A stretch of DNA of 64,000 nt from Bosea vaviloviae (GTDB lineage: Bacteria > Pseudomonadota > Alphaproteobacteria > Rhizobiales > Beijerinckiaceae), in the NCBI RefSeq assembly GCF_001741865.1, contig NZ_CP017147.1:806001-870000 (forward strand). Reading direction: 5' to 3'. The position numbers were made by a program, and so were the translations under genes. Shown here one piece after another: positions 42,655-51,397 of this stretch. A model generated the notes under the pieces. That model did not search any database and was not told where the DNA came from. It was given only the letters and a program-made list of their open reading frames with translations. Positions within the stretch are counted from its first letter, which is position 1; the number at the start of each line of letters is the position of its first letter.

Positions 42655-42896
42655 CTCACCCCTGCCCCTCTCCTAACAGGAGGAGGGGTTCCCAGCGCCT
42701 TTTGCCGCTGCCGCGACGCCCTTTTCCCTTCTACCCTCGCGGGAGAAGGTGGCGCGTAGCGCCGGATGAGGGGGCGCCGTGCCCTTTCCGGTTAGCGTCA
42801 CGTTCCGGCCAAGGCGGTGAGCTTACAGCGCCCCCTCATCCGTCTCGGCTTCGCCGATCCACCTTCTCCCGCCAGGGGAGAAGGGTTTTCCGCGTC
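42655..42896. repeat. Palindromic intergenic repeats (families F and E)
   Basis: CACCCCTGCCCCTCTCCTAA resembles the arms at 12332-12480. CCTCGCGGGAGAAGGTGGCG followed by GGATGAGGGGGCGCC is then mirrored by GCGCCCCCTCATCCGTC and CCACCTTCTCCCGCCAGG. It is non-coding and fills the gap between the IS and the next gene. Confidence 0.7.
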
Positions 42897-43055
42897 CTTT
42901 TCGTCATGCTCGGGCTTGTTCCGAGCATCCACGTCTTCCCCCGCTCGACTGGGCGCAGATCCCGAAAGCGCTCGCCTTTCGCATTCACCCCATCACGGGA
43001 TTGCGATAAGCCGCGCCGGACGTCATTCTTGCGGTCCATATCTGCCGAGGCGAGC

Positions 43056-43979
43056 ATGATACGTGGAGTTCTCCTGGCTTCGACCATGCTGCTGGCGCCG
43101 ATGGCGCAGGCTGCGGGGCCCTATGGCAAGATCGTCGTCGGAAACTGGTCGGGCGGCGCCTTCACCGACAATGCGACAGGCGCATTCTCGCATTGCGCCG
43201 TGAATGCCGCCTACAAGAACGGCACGCGGATGTTCACCTCGATCACGGCCGATTTCAAATGGCTGCTCGGATTTTCGCACGCGAGCTGGAAGCTCAAGCC
43301 AGGCGAGAGACTGGCGCTGCAGCTCGTCTTCGACCGCACATCGCGCATCGAGGTCACCGCAGATGTCAAAACGCCGGTCCTGATGACGATCGCGATGCCC
43401 GCGGATTCGCAATTGATCACCGCCTTTCGCCAAGGCGGCTATCTGGAGCTGGTCGCGAATGACCGGCGCCTGGCCTTCGCCTTGACCTCGACTTCGGAAA
43501 TGCTGCCCGCCCTCGTCGAATGCGCCCGCCAGAGCGCCAGCATTCGAGGGCCGGTCACCCCGTCGCCCGGCCAGAATGCACCCCGGCCATCGGAGGCCGA
43601 CGCACAGGCCCGGGCGGAGAAGAAGGCGGTTCTCGAAAAGAGCCGCGACCTGATCCGCGCCAAGGCGCTGGCCTGCATCGGGCGGGAAGGCGGGCCGATG
43701 CTCCTCACCGACGAAAAGGCCGAGGTCGTCGCCAAGGCCGCGATGATCTTCTGCAAGGCGGATGTCGATGCGCTGGTGCAGGCGACCATCGAGATCATCG
43801 AGCTCGACGGCGCGCGCCCCGCCGACAGGGAGGCCATCCGCCGCGCCGCCGAGCAGCGCGTTCAGGATGTCGTCATGGCGCAGATCATCCGCTCGCGCGG
43901 CGAGATGCTCAATCGCAGGAACCAGCCGCCGCCAGTGCCGTCCAGCGGGCCTTCGCCCGCCATTTCGCCGACGCTTTAG
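43056..43979 (+). CDS. Secreted protein of unknown function
   Basis: A 307-residue protein with signal MIRGVLLASTMLLAPMAQA. The first half (GPYGKIVVGNWSGGAFTDNA ... FSHCAVNAAYKNGTRMF) looks like a compact beta domain also seen in Hyphomicrobiales hypotheticals. The second half (about 175-290) is helical, with two cysteines (ACIGREGG, MIFCKADV). The start at 43056 is set by the signal peptide; an open frame that extends upstream comes from the repeats. Function not recognised. Confidence 0.82.
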   Translation: MIRGVLLASTMLLAPMAQAAGPYGKIVVGNWSGGAFTDNATGAFSHCAVNAAYKNGTRMFTSITADFKWLLGFSHASWKLKPGERLALQLVFDRTSRIEVTADVKTPVLMTIAMPADSQLITAFRQGGYLELVANDRRLAFALTSTSEMLPALVECARQSASIRGPVTPSPGQNAPRPSEADAQARAEKKAVLEKSRDLIRAKALACIGREGGPMLLTDEKAEVVAKAAMIFCKADVDALVQATIEIIELDGARPADREAIRRAAEQRVQDVVMAQIIRSRGEMLNRRNQPPPVPSSGPSPAISPTL

Positions 43980-43989
43980 AGCCTGCGGC

Positions 43990-44553
43990 TTATACGCCGG
44001 TCCCCGTCCCCACTTTATACCGCAGGATTACCGTCCCGTTCTTCAGCGGCCGGCTCTCCAACAGCTCCATCGTCTGCCGTTCCCCGCCTTCCTTGAAGAA
44101 GAGCGTGCCCTCGCCCAGCCGCACCGGCACGATCGCCAGCATCAGCTCGTCGACCTGGTTCGCCTTGAGCAGCGCGTCGACCAGCTCGGCGCTGCCGAAG
44201 GCATAGATGTCTTTGCCGGGCGCGGCCCGCAGCGCGGCGATCTCGCCGACGATGTCGGCCGTCACCCGCGTATTGTTCCAGTCGGACGCCGTGAGCGTGC
44301 GCGAGGCGACGAGCTTGGGCAGGGCGTTCATGAAGCGCGTCACCACGCTGTCCCCGGCCTTCGTCCAATGGGCCTTCATGCCCTCATAGGTGACGCGGCC
44401 GAAGACCAGCATCTGGGCGCTAGCGCCGAATCCGTGGCTGAGCGCCTCCATCTCCTCACCCCAGCCGAGGCTGTGGAAATCGAGATCCCATTTCTTCGCG
44501 CCCTCGAAATAGCCGTCGAGGCTCACGAGGTTCCAGACGATCACCTTGGCCAT
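43990..44553 (-). CDS. Dihydrofolate reductase family protein (RibD C-terminal domain)
   Basis: A 187-residue NADPH-binding reductase of the RibD_C/YyaP type. VIVWNLVSLDGYFEGAKKWD opens the fold, with VFGRVTYEGM and DIYAFGSAELVDALLKANQV later. It is not canonical FolA. It is divergent from an HxlR regulator, a frequent pairing. The substrate is unknown, perhaps a deaminated pterin or nucleotide-like compound or a xenobiotic. Confidence 0.9.
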   Translation of the reverse strand: MAKVIVWNLVSLDGYFEGAKKWDLDFHSLGWGEEMEALSHGFGASAQMLVFGRVTYEGMKAHWTKAGDSVVTRFMNALPKLVASRTLTASDWNNTRVTADIVGEIAALRAAPGKDIYAFGSAELVDALLKANQVDELMLAIVPVRLGEGTLFFKEGGERQTMELLESRPLKNGTVILRYKVGTGTGV

Positions 44554-44680
44554 GTCATCCTCCTGCTGTTGGCGCCCGCCGACGCTGCTCTTGACCGCTT
44601 GCGTTTTGCAAGCAGTTGGCTTTTAGCTAAACCGATTGTATTATGCAAGCGGTTTTTGGCGAAGCGCGTAGGAGAGACGC

Positions 44681-45199
44681 ATGGAAGAGACCGGCCGCTC
44701 GACCTGCCCGATCAACTTGACGCTCGAAATCCTTGGGGATCGCTGGAGCCTGATCGTCCTGCGCGACATGATGTTCGGCAATCGCCGGCATTTTCGCGAG
44801 CTCCTGACGAAATCGGATGAGGGCATCGCCTCGAACATCCTCGCCGACCGGCTGAAGCGCCTGGTCGGGCACGGGCTGATCTCGCGCCGCGACGACGCCT
44901 CCCACAAGCAGAAGGGGATCTACAGCCTGACCGAAATGGGGGTTTCGCTGGTGCCGGTCTTCGCCGCGATGGGCGATTGGGGCCGGCGCTTCCTGCCGGT
45001 GAGCGAGGACATGTCGATCCGCGCCGAATTGCTCGCCGATGGCGGCCCGGCGCTCTGGGAGCGGTTCATGGAGGAGCTGCGCTTCCTCCATCTCGGCGCC
45101 CCGCGCCCACGGGACTCCGTGCTGGCGAGGCTGACCGAGGCCTATCGCTGCGCGGTCGAGCGCAAGCGAGCGGCCGGCGCGGAGCCGGCCGCCGCCTGA
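44681..45199 (+). CDS. HxlR-family transcriptional regulator
   Basis: A 172-residue winged-helix regulator. The family start CPINLTLEILGDRWSLIVLR is followed by RHFRELLTKSDEGIASNILADRL and a wing (GLISRRDDASHKQKGIYSLT). The longer C-terminus (GDWGRRFLPVSEDMSIRAEL) is common in alphaproteobacterial members. GGAGAGACGC precedes the ATG. It is divergent from the RibD_C gene, which it probably regulates. Its stop codon is one base from the convergent RND gene stop. Confidence 0.93.
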   Translation: MEETGRSTCPINLTLEILGDRWSLIVLRDMMFGNRRHFRELLTKSDEGIASNILADRLKRLVGHGLISRRDDASHKQKGIYSLTEMGVSLVPVFAAMGDWGRRFLPVSEDMSIRAELLADGGPALWERFMEELRFLHLGAPRPRDSVLARLTEAYRCAVERKRAAGAEPAAA

Positions 45200-45200
45200 G

Positions 45201-48200
45201 TTACTCCGCCGCCAGCCGCGGCGGCGGCAGCTTGGCCATCGCCCTGGCGCTCGCTTCGCCCGGCGTGGCGTGTTCGTCGATGGCCTCCCAGGCGCTCTCA
45301 TCCTCGGGCTTGCTGAAGAAGCGGCCGAAGACCCAGGCGGTCAGGCGCGAGAGATCGTCCATCACCGCATAGAAGGACGGCACGAAGACGAGCGAGAGCA
45401 CGGTCGAGACGATCAGGCCGCCGATCACCGCGATCGCCATCGGCGCGCGGAATTCGCCGCCGTCGCCGACGCCATAAGCCGAGGGCATCATGCCCGCCGC
45501 CATCGCGATCGTCGTCATCACGATCGGCCGCGCGCGCTTGCGGCCGGCCTCGAGCAGCGCGGTGCGGCGGTCCTTGCCGCGCGCCATCTCCTCGACTGCG
45601 AAATCGACCAGCATGATCGCGTTCTTGGTGACGATGCCCATCAGCATGAGCAGGCCGATATAGACCGGCATCGAAACCGGCTTGTCGGTGGCGAGCAGGG
45701 CGATGACCACGCCGCCGAAGGAGAGCGGCAGCGAGAGCAGGATCGTGATCGGCTGGAAGACCGAGCCGAAGAGTAGGATCAGCACGGCCAACACCAACAT
45801 CAGGCCGGTCGCCATAGCGGTGATGAAGCCCTGCACCACCTCGCCCTGGATCTCGGCGTCGCCGGTCGCGGCGATGCGCACGCCAGCGGGCAGGCCGACC
45901 TGCTTGACGATCTCCTGGAAGGTGTCCTGCGCCGTGCCGAGCTCGAAGCCGCGCTTGAGATCGGCGCCGATCGCGGCCCGGCGGACGCGGTCATAGCGGT
46001 CGATCGAGCTCGGCCCCTCGCCGAAGCCGATCTCGGCCACCGCCGTCAGCGGGATCGAGACGCCGTTGGCATTGGTGACGCGCAAGGCCGCGATGTTGCG
46101 GATATCGGCGCGGGCGGCCTCGTCGAGCTGGACGCGGATCGGCACCAATCGGTCGCCGGCGTTGAACTTGGCGAGATTGGCCCCGACATCGCCGATGGTG
46201 GCGACGCGCACCGCCTCCGAGATCGATTCCGGGGTGACGCCGAGATTGGCGGCCTGTTCGAGCTTGGGCGTGACGCGCAGTTCCGGCCGGCTGAGCGAGC
46301 CCGAGGTCGCGACATTGAGATAGCCGTCGATCTTGCGCATGCGGCTTTCGATCCGCGCCACCGCCTCATCCAGCGCAGCGCCATCCTTGGACAGGATCGA
46401 GAAGGCCATTTCGCGCTCGCCGCGCTCATTGACATACCAGGCGCGGGTGTCGGGCACGCCGGCGAGCCTCTCGGCGATGACGACCTTGAGGTCCTTCTGG
46501 CGCGCCTTGCGCTCGGCCTTGGGCAGGAGCTTGATCGTCACGGCAGCGCGCCGGACCTCGCGCTGGCCGGTCGGCGAGGAGCCGCCGAGCACGAAGACCT
46601 GCGTCACCTCAGGAATCGTGCGCAGGCGGTCGACGATCAGATCGGTCGCGACGCGGGTATCCTCCAGCGTCGAGCCCGGCGGCAGTTCGACTGAGGCGAC
46701 GACACGCGAGGTGTCCTCGTCGGGAATGAAGCCGGTCGGCAGCAGCCCGGTTGCCTTGATCGAGGCGAAGAGGAAGCCGAAGCCGATCAGCAGCGTGACA
46801 TAGGCCATGTTGAGCGGCAGCTTGCGCCAGCGGCCCGAACCGTCGAAGCGCGGCAGCACAGGGATTTCGCGCCTGGCCAGCGTGCCGCGCAGCAGGCCGA
46901 CATAGGCCCCCATCACGATGCCGTCCTTGGGCTCGGTATGCTTCACCGGCTTCATCAGATAGGCCGCCATCATCGGCGTGATCAGCCGCGCGACGAGCAG
47001 CGAGAACAGCACCGCGACCGCGACGGTGAGGCCGAACTGGCGGAAATACTGGCCGGCCACGCCGCCCATGAACGAGACCGGCGCGAAGATCGCCACGATC
47101 GTCAGCGTGATCGCGATGACGGCGAGCCCGATCTCGTCGGCCGCCTCCATCGCGGCGCGATAGGGCGATTTGCCCATCTTCATATGCCGGACGATGTTCT
47201 CGATCTCGACGATAGCGTCATCGACCAGGATGCCGGTGACCAGCGTGATGCCGAGCAGGCTGACGAGGTTGAGCGAAAAGCCCATCAGCTCCATCGCCCA
47301 GAAGGTCGGGATGGCCGAGAGCGGCAGCGCGATCGCCGTGATCAGCGTGGCGCGCCAGTTGCGCAGGAACAGGAAGACGACGAGCACGGCCAGCGCCGCG
47401 CCCTCGATCAGCGTCTCCATCGCCGCCTTGTAGTTGCCGTAGGTATAGGCGACGGCGTCGTCGATCGGCTTGATCACGATGTCGGGGTAGCGCTTGTTGA
47501 GCTCGGCGACGCGCGCCGCGACGACATCCTTGACCGATAATTCGCTCGAACCCTTCGAGCGGAACACCGCGAAGGAGACGACCGGCATCTTGTCGAGCCG
47601 TCCGAAGGAGCGCGGCTCGGAATTCGAATCCTCGACGCGGCCGAGTTCCTTCAACCGCACCTCGCGGCCGCCGGTCAGCGTGATCTTGGATTCGGCGAGC
47701 TCCGCCACGCTGCGCGCGCTGGCGAGCGTGCGGATCGCCTGCTCCTGCCCGCCGACCTCGCCGCGCCCGCCGGCGAGATCGACATTGGTGGCGCGGATCT
47801 GGCGGTTGACCTCGCCTGCCGTGGTGCCCAGCGCCAGCAAGCGGTCGGGATCGAGCGAGATGCGGATCTCGCGATCGACGCCGCCGAAGCGGTCGATCCG
47901 GCCGACGCCCTTGAGGCCCTGCAATTCGCGCGCGACGACATCGTCGACATGCCAGGAGATCTGCTCCAGCGTCATGCCCGGCGAAGACGCGCCGAAGGTC
48001 ATGATCGACTGGCCCTCGACATCGATGCGCTGGATGATCGGTTCATCGATGGTGCGCGGCAGATCGGCCCTGATCTTGGCGATCGCATCCTTGACGTCGT
48101 TGACGGCCCGGTCGGTGTTGGTCTCGAGCCGGAACTCGATCACCGAAACCGAGGCGCCGTCGGTCAGCGTCGACATCACATGCTTGACGCCGGTGATGTT

Positions 48201-48422
48201 GGCGACCGCATCCTCGACGCGCTTGCTGATCTGGCTTTCCAGCTCGGCGGGCGCGGCGCCCGACTGGGTCACCGTGACCGAGACCAGCGGCACGTCGATA
48301 TTGGGAAAGCGCGTCACCGGCAGCTTCGAGAAGGAGAGCAGCCCGAGCACGCAGAGCACGACGAAGAGCAGGATCGCGGGAACCGGCTTTCGGATCGACC
48401 AGGCGGAGAAATTGATATCCAC
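45201..48422 (-). CDS. RND efflux permease (AcrB/HAE1 type)
   Basis: A 1073-residue inner-membrane pump, a proton-driven trimer. Its two large periplasmic loops and 12 helices are those of the AcrB family. The proton-relay aspartate pair is in GILVDDAIVEIEN near residue 400. The N-terminus is ISKRVEDAVANITGV-like, and the far end GKDRRTALLEAGRKRARPIV is typical. The gene sits in an operon TetR-adaptor-pump, the adaptor ending 11 nt upstream. No outer-membrane factor is adjacent. Substrates are unknown. Confidence 0.95.
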   Translation of the reverse strand: MDINFSAWSIRKPVPAILLFVVLCVLGLLSFSKLPVTRFPNIDVPLVSVTVTQSGAAPAELESQISKRVEDAVANITGVKHVMSTLTDGASVSVIEFRLETNTDRAVNDVKDAIAKIRADLPRTIDEPIIQRIDVEGQSIMTFGASSPGMTLEQISWHVDDVVARELQGLKGVGRIDRFGGVDREIRISLDPDRLLALGTTAGEVNRQIRATNVDLAGGRGEVGGQEQAIRTLASARSVAELAESKITLTGGREVRLKELGRVEDSNSEPRSFGRLDKMPVVSFAVFRSKGSSELSVKDVVAARVAELNKRYPDIVIKPIDDAVAYTYGNYKAAMETLIEGAALAVLVVFLFLRNWRATLITAIALPLSAIPTFWAMELMGFSLNLVSLLGITLVTGILVDDAIVEIENIVRHMKMGKSPYRAAMEAADEIGLAVIAITLTIVAIFAPVSFMGGVAGQYFRQFGLTVAVAVLFSLLVARLITPMMAAYLMKPVKHTEPKDGIVMGAYVGLLRGTLARREIPVLPRFDGSGRWRKLPLNMAYVTLLIGFGFLFASIKATGLLPTGFIPDEDTSRVVASVELPPGSTLEDTRVATDLIVDRLRTIPEVTQVFVLGGSSPTGQREVRRAAVTIKLLPKAERKARQKDLKVVIAERLAGVPDTRAWYVNERGEREMAFSILSKDGAALDEAVARIESRMRKIDGYLNVATSGSLSRPELRVTPKLEQAANLGVTPESISEAVRVATIGDVGANLAKFNAGDRLVPIRVQLDEAARADIRNIAALRVTNANGVSIPLTAVAEIGFGEGPSSIDRYDRVRRAAIGADLKRGFELGTAQDTFQEIVKQVGLPAGVRIAATGDAEIQGEVVQGFITAMATGLMLVLAVLILLFGSVFQPITILLSLPLSFGGVVIALLATDKPVSMPVYIGLLMLMGIVTKNAIMLVDFAVEEMARGKDRRTALLEAGRKRARPIVMTTIAMAAGMMPSAYGVGDGGEFRAPMAIAVIGGLIVSTVLSLVFVPSFYAVMDDLSRLTAWVFGRFFSKPEDESAWEAIDEHATPGEASARAMAKLPPPRLAAE

Positions 48423-48433
48423 GATCGTCTCCG

Positions 48434-49609
48434 TCAGTTCGTCGCGACCGGCGTGATGACGTCGCCGTCACGCACGAAGGTGCCGGCCCGCGCCACGACG
48501 CTCTCGCCCTCAGTAATGCCGGAGACGATCTCGGCGCGGCCATCGCCGGCCAGGCCGAGCTGGACCTTCTTGGTCGTCACCTTGCCGTCGCTGACGCTCT
48601 GCACCGTCGCGCCCGAGCGGGCATAGGTGATCGCCGACAAGGGCAGCGTCACCGCGTTCTTGCGGCCGGTCTCAATCAAACCGCGCGCAAAGGAGCCGAT
48701 CGCGACCGGCGGATTGCCCTTGAGCGCGACGCGCACGCGGCCGAGCCGCGACTGCTTGTCGACCTCGGGCGCGATCAGCCGGATCTCGCCCGCCAGGGCC
48801 ACGCTTGCGCCCGCCGGCGTCACCGCAACCGGCTGGCCGAGCTTGAGGCCCGGCAATTCGACCTCGGCGACATCCGCCTGAAGCTCGATCGCGCCATCGG
48901 CGATGATGCGGAACAGCGGGTCGGTCGCGGCCATGGCCACCATCGCGCCGAGCCTTGCATAGCGCTTGCTGATGATGCCCGCCGTCGGCGCCCTGATCTC
49001 GGTGCGGCCCAGCTTGACCTCGATGTCGCGCCCCTGCGCCTTAGCCAGGGCCAGATCGGCTGTCGAGATCGCCAGCGCCTGCCGGGACGAGTTCAACCGC
49101 GCGCTGGCCGAGCGGGCGGCCGCGTCGCGCTGGTCATAGGTCTCGTTGCTGGCATTGCCGCTCTCGCGCAGGGTCTTGGTGCGGTCGAAGGCGTTGCGGG
49201 CCTGGACGAGATTGGCCTCGGCCTCGACGATCTGCGCATTGGACTGGGCGATCGCCGCCTCGGCGCGCGCGATCTGCGCGTCGTTCTGGGCCTTCTGCAC
49301 CTCCAGCGTCGTCCGCGACAGGCGCGCCAGAACCTGCCCGGCAGCGACCTTGTCGCCTTCCTCGGCCACCAGCTCGACGACCTGCACGCCGTCGAGTTCC
49401 GGCGAGACCAGAACCTCGTCGCGCGCGATCATCGAGCCGGACACGACGACGCTCTGCACGATCTCGCTGATCTTCGCCTTGGTGATCGTGACGGACGGCC
49501 CGGCGCCAGGCGCCGGCTGAGCCGGACTCTGCGCCTGTGCCTGCGCCTGCAGCGGCGCAGCCCAGCCGAGAGCGAGCGCCAGCAGCGAAACGGGGAGAAG
49601 ACGGGACAT
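48434..49609 (-). CDS. RND efflux periplasmic adaptor (MFP, HlyD type)
   Basis: A 391-residue adaptor. The signal MSRLLPVSLLALALGWAAPL is followed by a lipoyl/barrel-sandwich hairpin (VVSGSMIARDEVLVSPELDG) and a coiled coil around residues 95-160 (NDAQIARAEAAIAQSNAQIV). It bridges the pump to an outer-membrane channel. Two upstream in-frame ATGs are possible: 49645, and 49663 which overlaps the TetR stop (ATGA). The latter suggests coupling, with the shorter start giving the cleaner signal peptide. Confidence 0.92.
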   Translation of the reverse strand: MSRLLPVSLLALALGWAAPLQAQAQAQSPAQPAPGAGPSVTITKAKISEIVQSVVVSGSMIARDEVLVSPELDGVQVVELVAEEGDKVAAGQVLARLSRTTLEVQKAQNDAQIARAEAAIAQSNAQIVEAEANLVQARNAFDRTKTLRESGNASNETYDQRDAAARSASARLNSSRQALAISTADLALAKAQGRDIEVKLGRTEIRAPTAGIISKRYARLGAMVAMAATDPLFRIIADGAIELQADVAEVELPGLKLGQPVAVTPAGASVALAGEIRLIAPEVDKQSRLGRVRVALKGNPPVAIGSFARGLIETGRKNAVTLPLSAITYARSGATVQSVSDGKVTTKKVQLGLAGDGRAEIVSGITEGESVVARAGTFVRDGDVITPVATN

Positions 49610-49659
49610 TGGGCGGACTTTCGCAGCGGAAACGGGTTTGATCATGGCAGAACCGGCAA

Positions 49660-50295
49660 TCATGGTCGGGCCTCGTCCGGCTCGGGCAGCAGCAGCACCT
49701 GCGCCAGCCCGCGCATGGCGGCGAACAGCGTGTCCGCCCCCGCAGCAGCGTCGAATTGCGGATCGACGGCGCGCCGGCAGAAGAAGCCGTCGGCCATCAT
49801 GAAGATCGCCTGCAGGAAGCGGGCATCGTCGAGATTGGCTGGCAATTCGCCGCTCGCCTTGGCCCCAGAGATGGCGGCGACGAGCCCGCCGATCACCGTC
49901 TCGTCGATATCGGCACACATGCTGGCCATTGCCGGGTTGCGCGCGGCTTCGGCCCAGATCTGCAGGGCGATGATCGCCTTCTCGCGCGGCTTCTGGATCA
50001 TATGGCGCCGGCCGAGGTCCTCGAGCTGGTCGAGTACCGCACCGGCCGGGTCGAGCTGGGTGAAGTCGGCCGCGATCTGGGCCCGGTCGCGCTCGGCCAT
50101 GCCGGCGATAATCGCGTCCTTGGAGGCGAAATAGCGATAGAGATTGCCCGGGCTCATGCCGGCCTCGACCGCGACGTCGTGCATCGTCGCGGCATGGAAA
50201 CCAGCGCGCGCGAAGACGCTCTCGGCAGCGTCGAGAATACGGATATGGCGCTCCGAGAGGGAGCCGTCCGGAGGCGGGGCAGCGATGGATGTCAC
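49660..50295 (-). CDS. TetR/AcrR-family repressor of the efflux operon
   Basis: A 211-residue repressor. The N-terminal HTH is RILDAAESVFARAGFHAATM...EAGMSPGNLYRYFASKDAII. The C-terminal half is a ligand-binding domain. The GTG start lies 12 bp downstream of a 28-bp perfect palindrome, the probable operator. Its stop overlaps a possible adaptor start, so it is the first gene of the efflux operon and likely self-regulating. Confidence 0.93.
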   Translation of the reverse strand: MTSIAAPPPDGSLSERHIRILDAAESVFARAGFHAATMHDVAVEAGMSPGNLYRYFASKDAIIAGMAERDRAQIAADFTQLDPAGAVLDQLEDLGRRHMIQKPREKAIIALQIWAEAARNPAMASMCADIDETVIGGLVAAISGAKASGELPANLDDARFLQAIFMMADGFFCRRAVDPQFDAAAGADTLFAAMRGLAQVLLLPEPDEARP

Positions 50296-50307
50296 GTTAT
50301 GTCGATC

Positions 50308-50335
50308 AAATGAGAATGAACGTTCATTCTCATTT
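50308..50335. promoter_or_regulatory. TetR operator, 28-bp perfect palindrome
   Basis: Half-site AAATGAGAATGAAC is followed immediately by its exact inverse. The central TGAACGTTCA is typical of AcrR-like repressors. It lies just upstream of the TetR start. Confidence 0.88.
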
Positions 50336-50553
50336 GCCTAACGGCACCCGCAATGTCAAGCCTATTTACATCGACGGTAGCGACGGACCGGGTCATGCCC
50401 TGATCGCCACTGCCGCATACCAGCCATGTCCATGCCGGACATGGCTTACAATTTGCTTGCCTCGTCCCGATTGGAACCGCATTCTCCGGATATGGCATCG
50501 CGGTGCGCACATCTTCCTCCCCTGACCGCGCGCCAGCGACCGAAAACCTCGTG

Positions 50554-51357
50554 ATGAACGATCAGTCCCTTCGTTTCCGCGCCGCCCGCCCCACACGCTC
50601 GCCCCTCGCAGCCCGACGCACCCTGCCGGCTCTCAAACCGGTCCTCATCGTGCTGCATCAGGAGCATTCGACGCCCGGTCGCGTCGGCCGCCTGCTGCAG
50701 GCGCGCGGCCATGCGCTCGACATCCGCAAGCCGCGCTATGGCGACCCGCTGCCGCAAACGATGCGCGGCCACGCCGGCGCGGTGATTTTTGGCGGGCCGA
50801 TGGGGGCCAATGATACCGACGATTTCATCAAGACCGAGATCGACTGGATCGGCACCTGCCTGAAGGAAGACGCGCCCTTCCTCGGCATCTGCCTCGGCGC
50901 CCAGATGATGGCCAAGCATCTCGGGGCCAGGGTCTACACCCATGGCGAGGGCCGCGCCGAAGTGGGCTATTACCGGCTCGACCAGACGCCGGCCGGGCGC
51001 TGTCATGCGGATGAGGCCGGCTTCACCTGGCCTGAAACCGTCTATCAATGGCACCGCGACGGCTTCGATTGTCCCAGCGGGGCGCAATGCCTCGCCACCG
51101 GCGGCGATTTCCCGGTGCAGGCGATCCGGGCCGGGAGCAAGGTCTATGGCATCCAGTTCCACCCCGAGGTCACCCCGGCGATGATGTGCCGCTGGTCGAT
51201 CCGCGGCCATGAACGCACCCTGATGCCCGGCGCGCAATTGCGCCATCTGCATCTCGAAGGCTGGTATCAGTACGACCCCGCCATCCGGGCCTGGCTCGAC
51301 GGCTTCCTCGACCATTGGCTGAAACAGCCGGCAGAAGCGGATTTGAGCCTCTCGTGA
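50554..51357 (+). CDS. Class I glutamine amidotransferase domain protein
   Basis: A 267-residue GATase-1 protein. The nucleophile motif is GICLGAQMM (cysteine), with the distal catalytic H-E in QFHPEVTPAM. AVIFGGPMGANDTDDF is the GuaA-type oxyanion strand. No synthetase domain adjoins it, so it is a free-standing member, perhaps acting on a gamma-glutamyl compound. The start at MNDQSLRF is chosen; GTG 50503 would add 17 residues. Its TGA overlaps the first of two mini-ORFs leading into the DadA-like gene. Confidence 0.87.
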   Translation: MNDQSLRFRAARPTRSPLAARRTLPALKPVLIVLHQEHSTPGRVGRLLQARGHALDIRKPRYGDPLPQTMRGHAGAVIFGGPMGANDTDDFIKTEIDWIGTCLKEDAPFLGICLGAQMMAKHLGARVYTHGEGRAEVGYYRLDQTPAGRCHADEAGFTWPETVYQWHRDGFDCPSGAQCLATGGDFPVQAIRAGSKVYGIQFHPEVTPAMMCRWSIRGHERTLMPGAQLRHLHLEGWYQYDPAIRAWLDGFLDHWLKQPAEADLSLS

Positions 51358-51397
51358 ATCGCCCAATCCTGTCATGAATCGCCAGATCCTGTCGTGA
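51354..51397 (+). promoter_or_regulatory. Tandem repeat forming two mini-ORFs before the DadA-like gene
   Basis: A 20-bp unit (GTGAATCGCCCAATCCTGTC type) occurs twice and its start a third time. Codons run GTG-MNRPILS-TGA (51354-51377) and ATG-MNRQILS-TGA (51374-51397). Each start overlaps the previous stop: the GATase stop overlaps mini-ORF 1, mini-ORF 1 overlaps mini-ORF 2, and mini-ORF 2 overlaps the GTG of the next gene at 51394. Confidence 0.85.
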
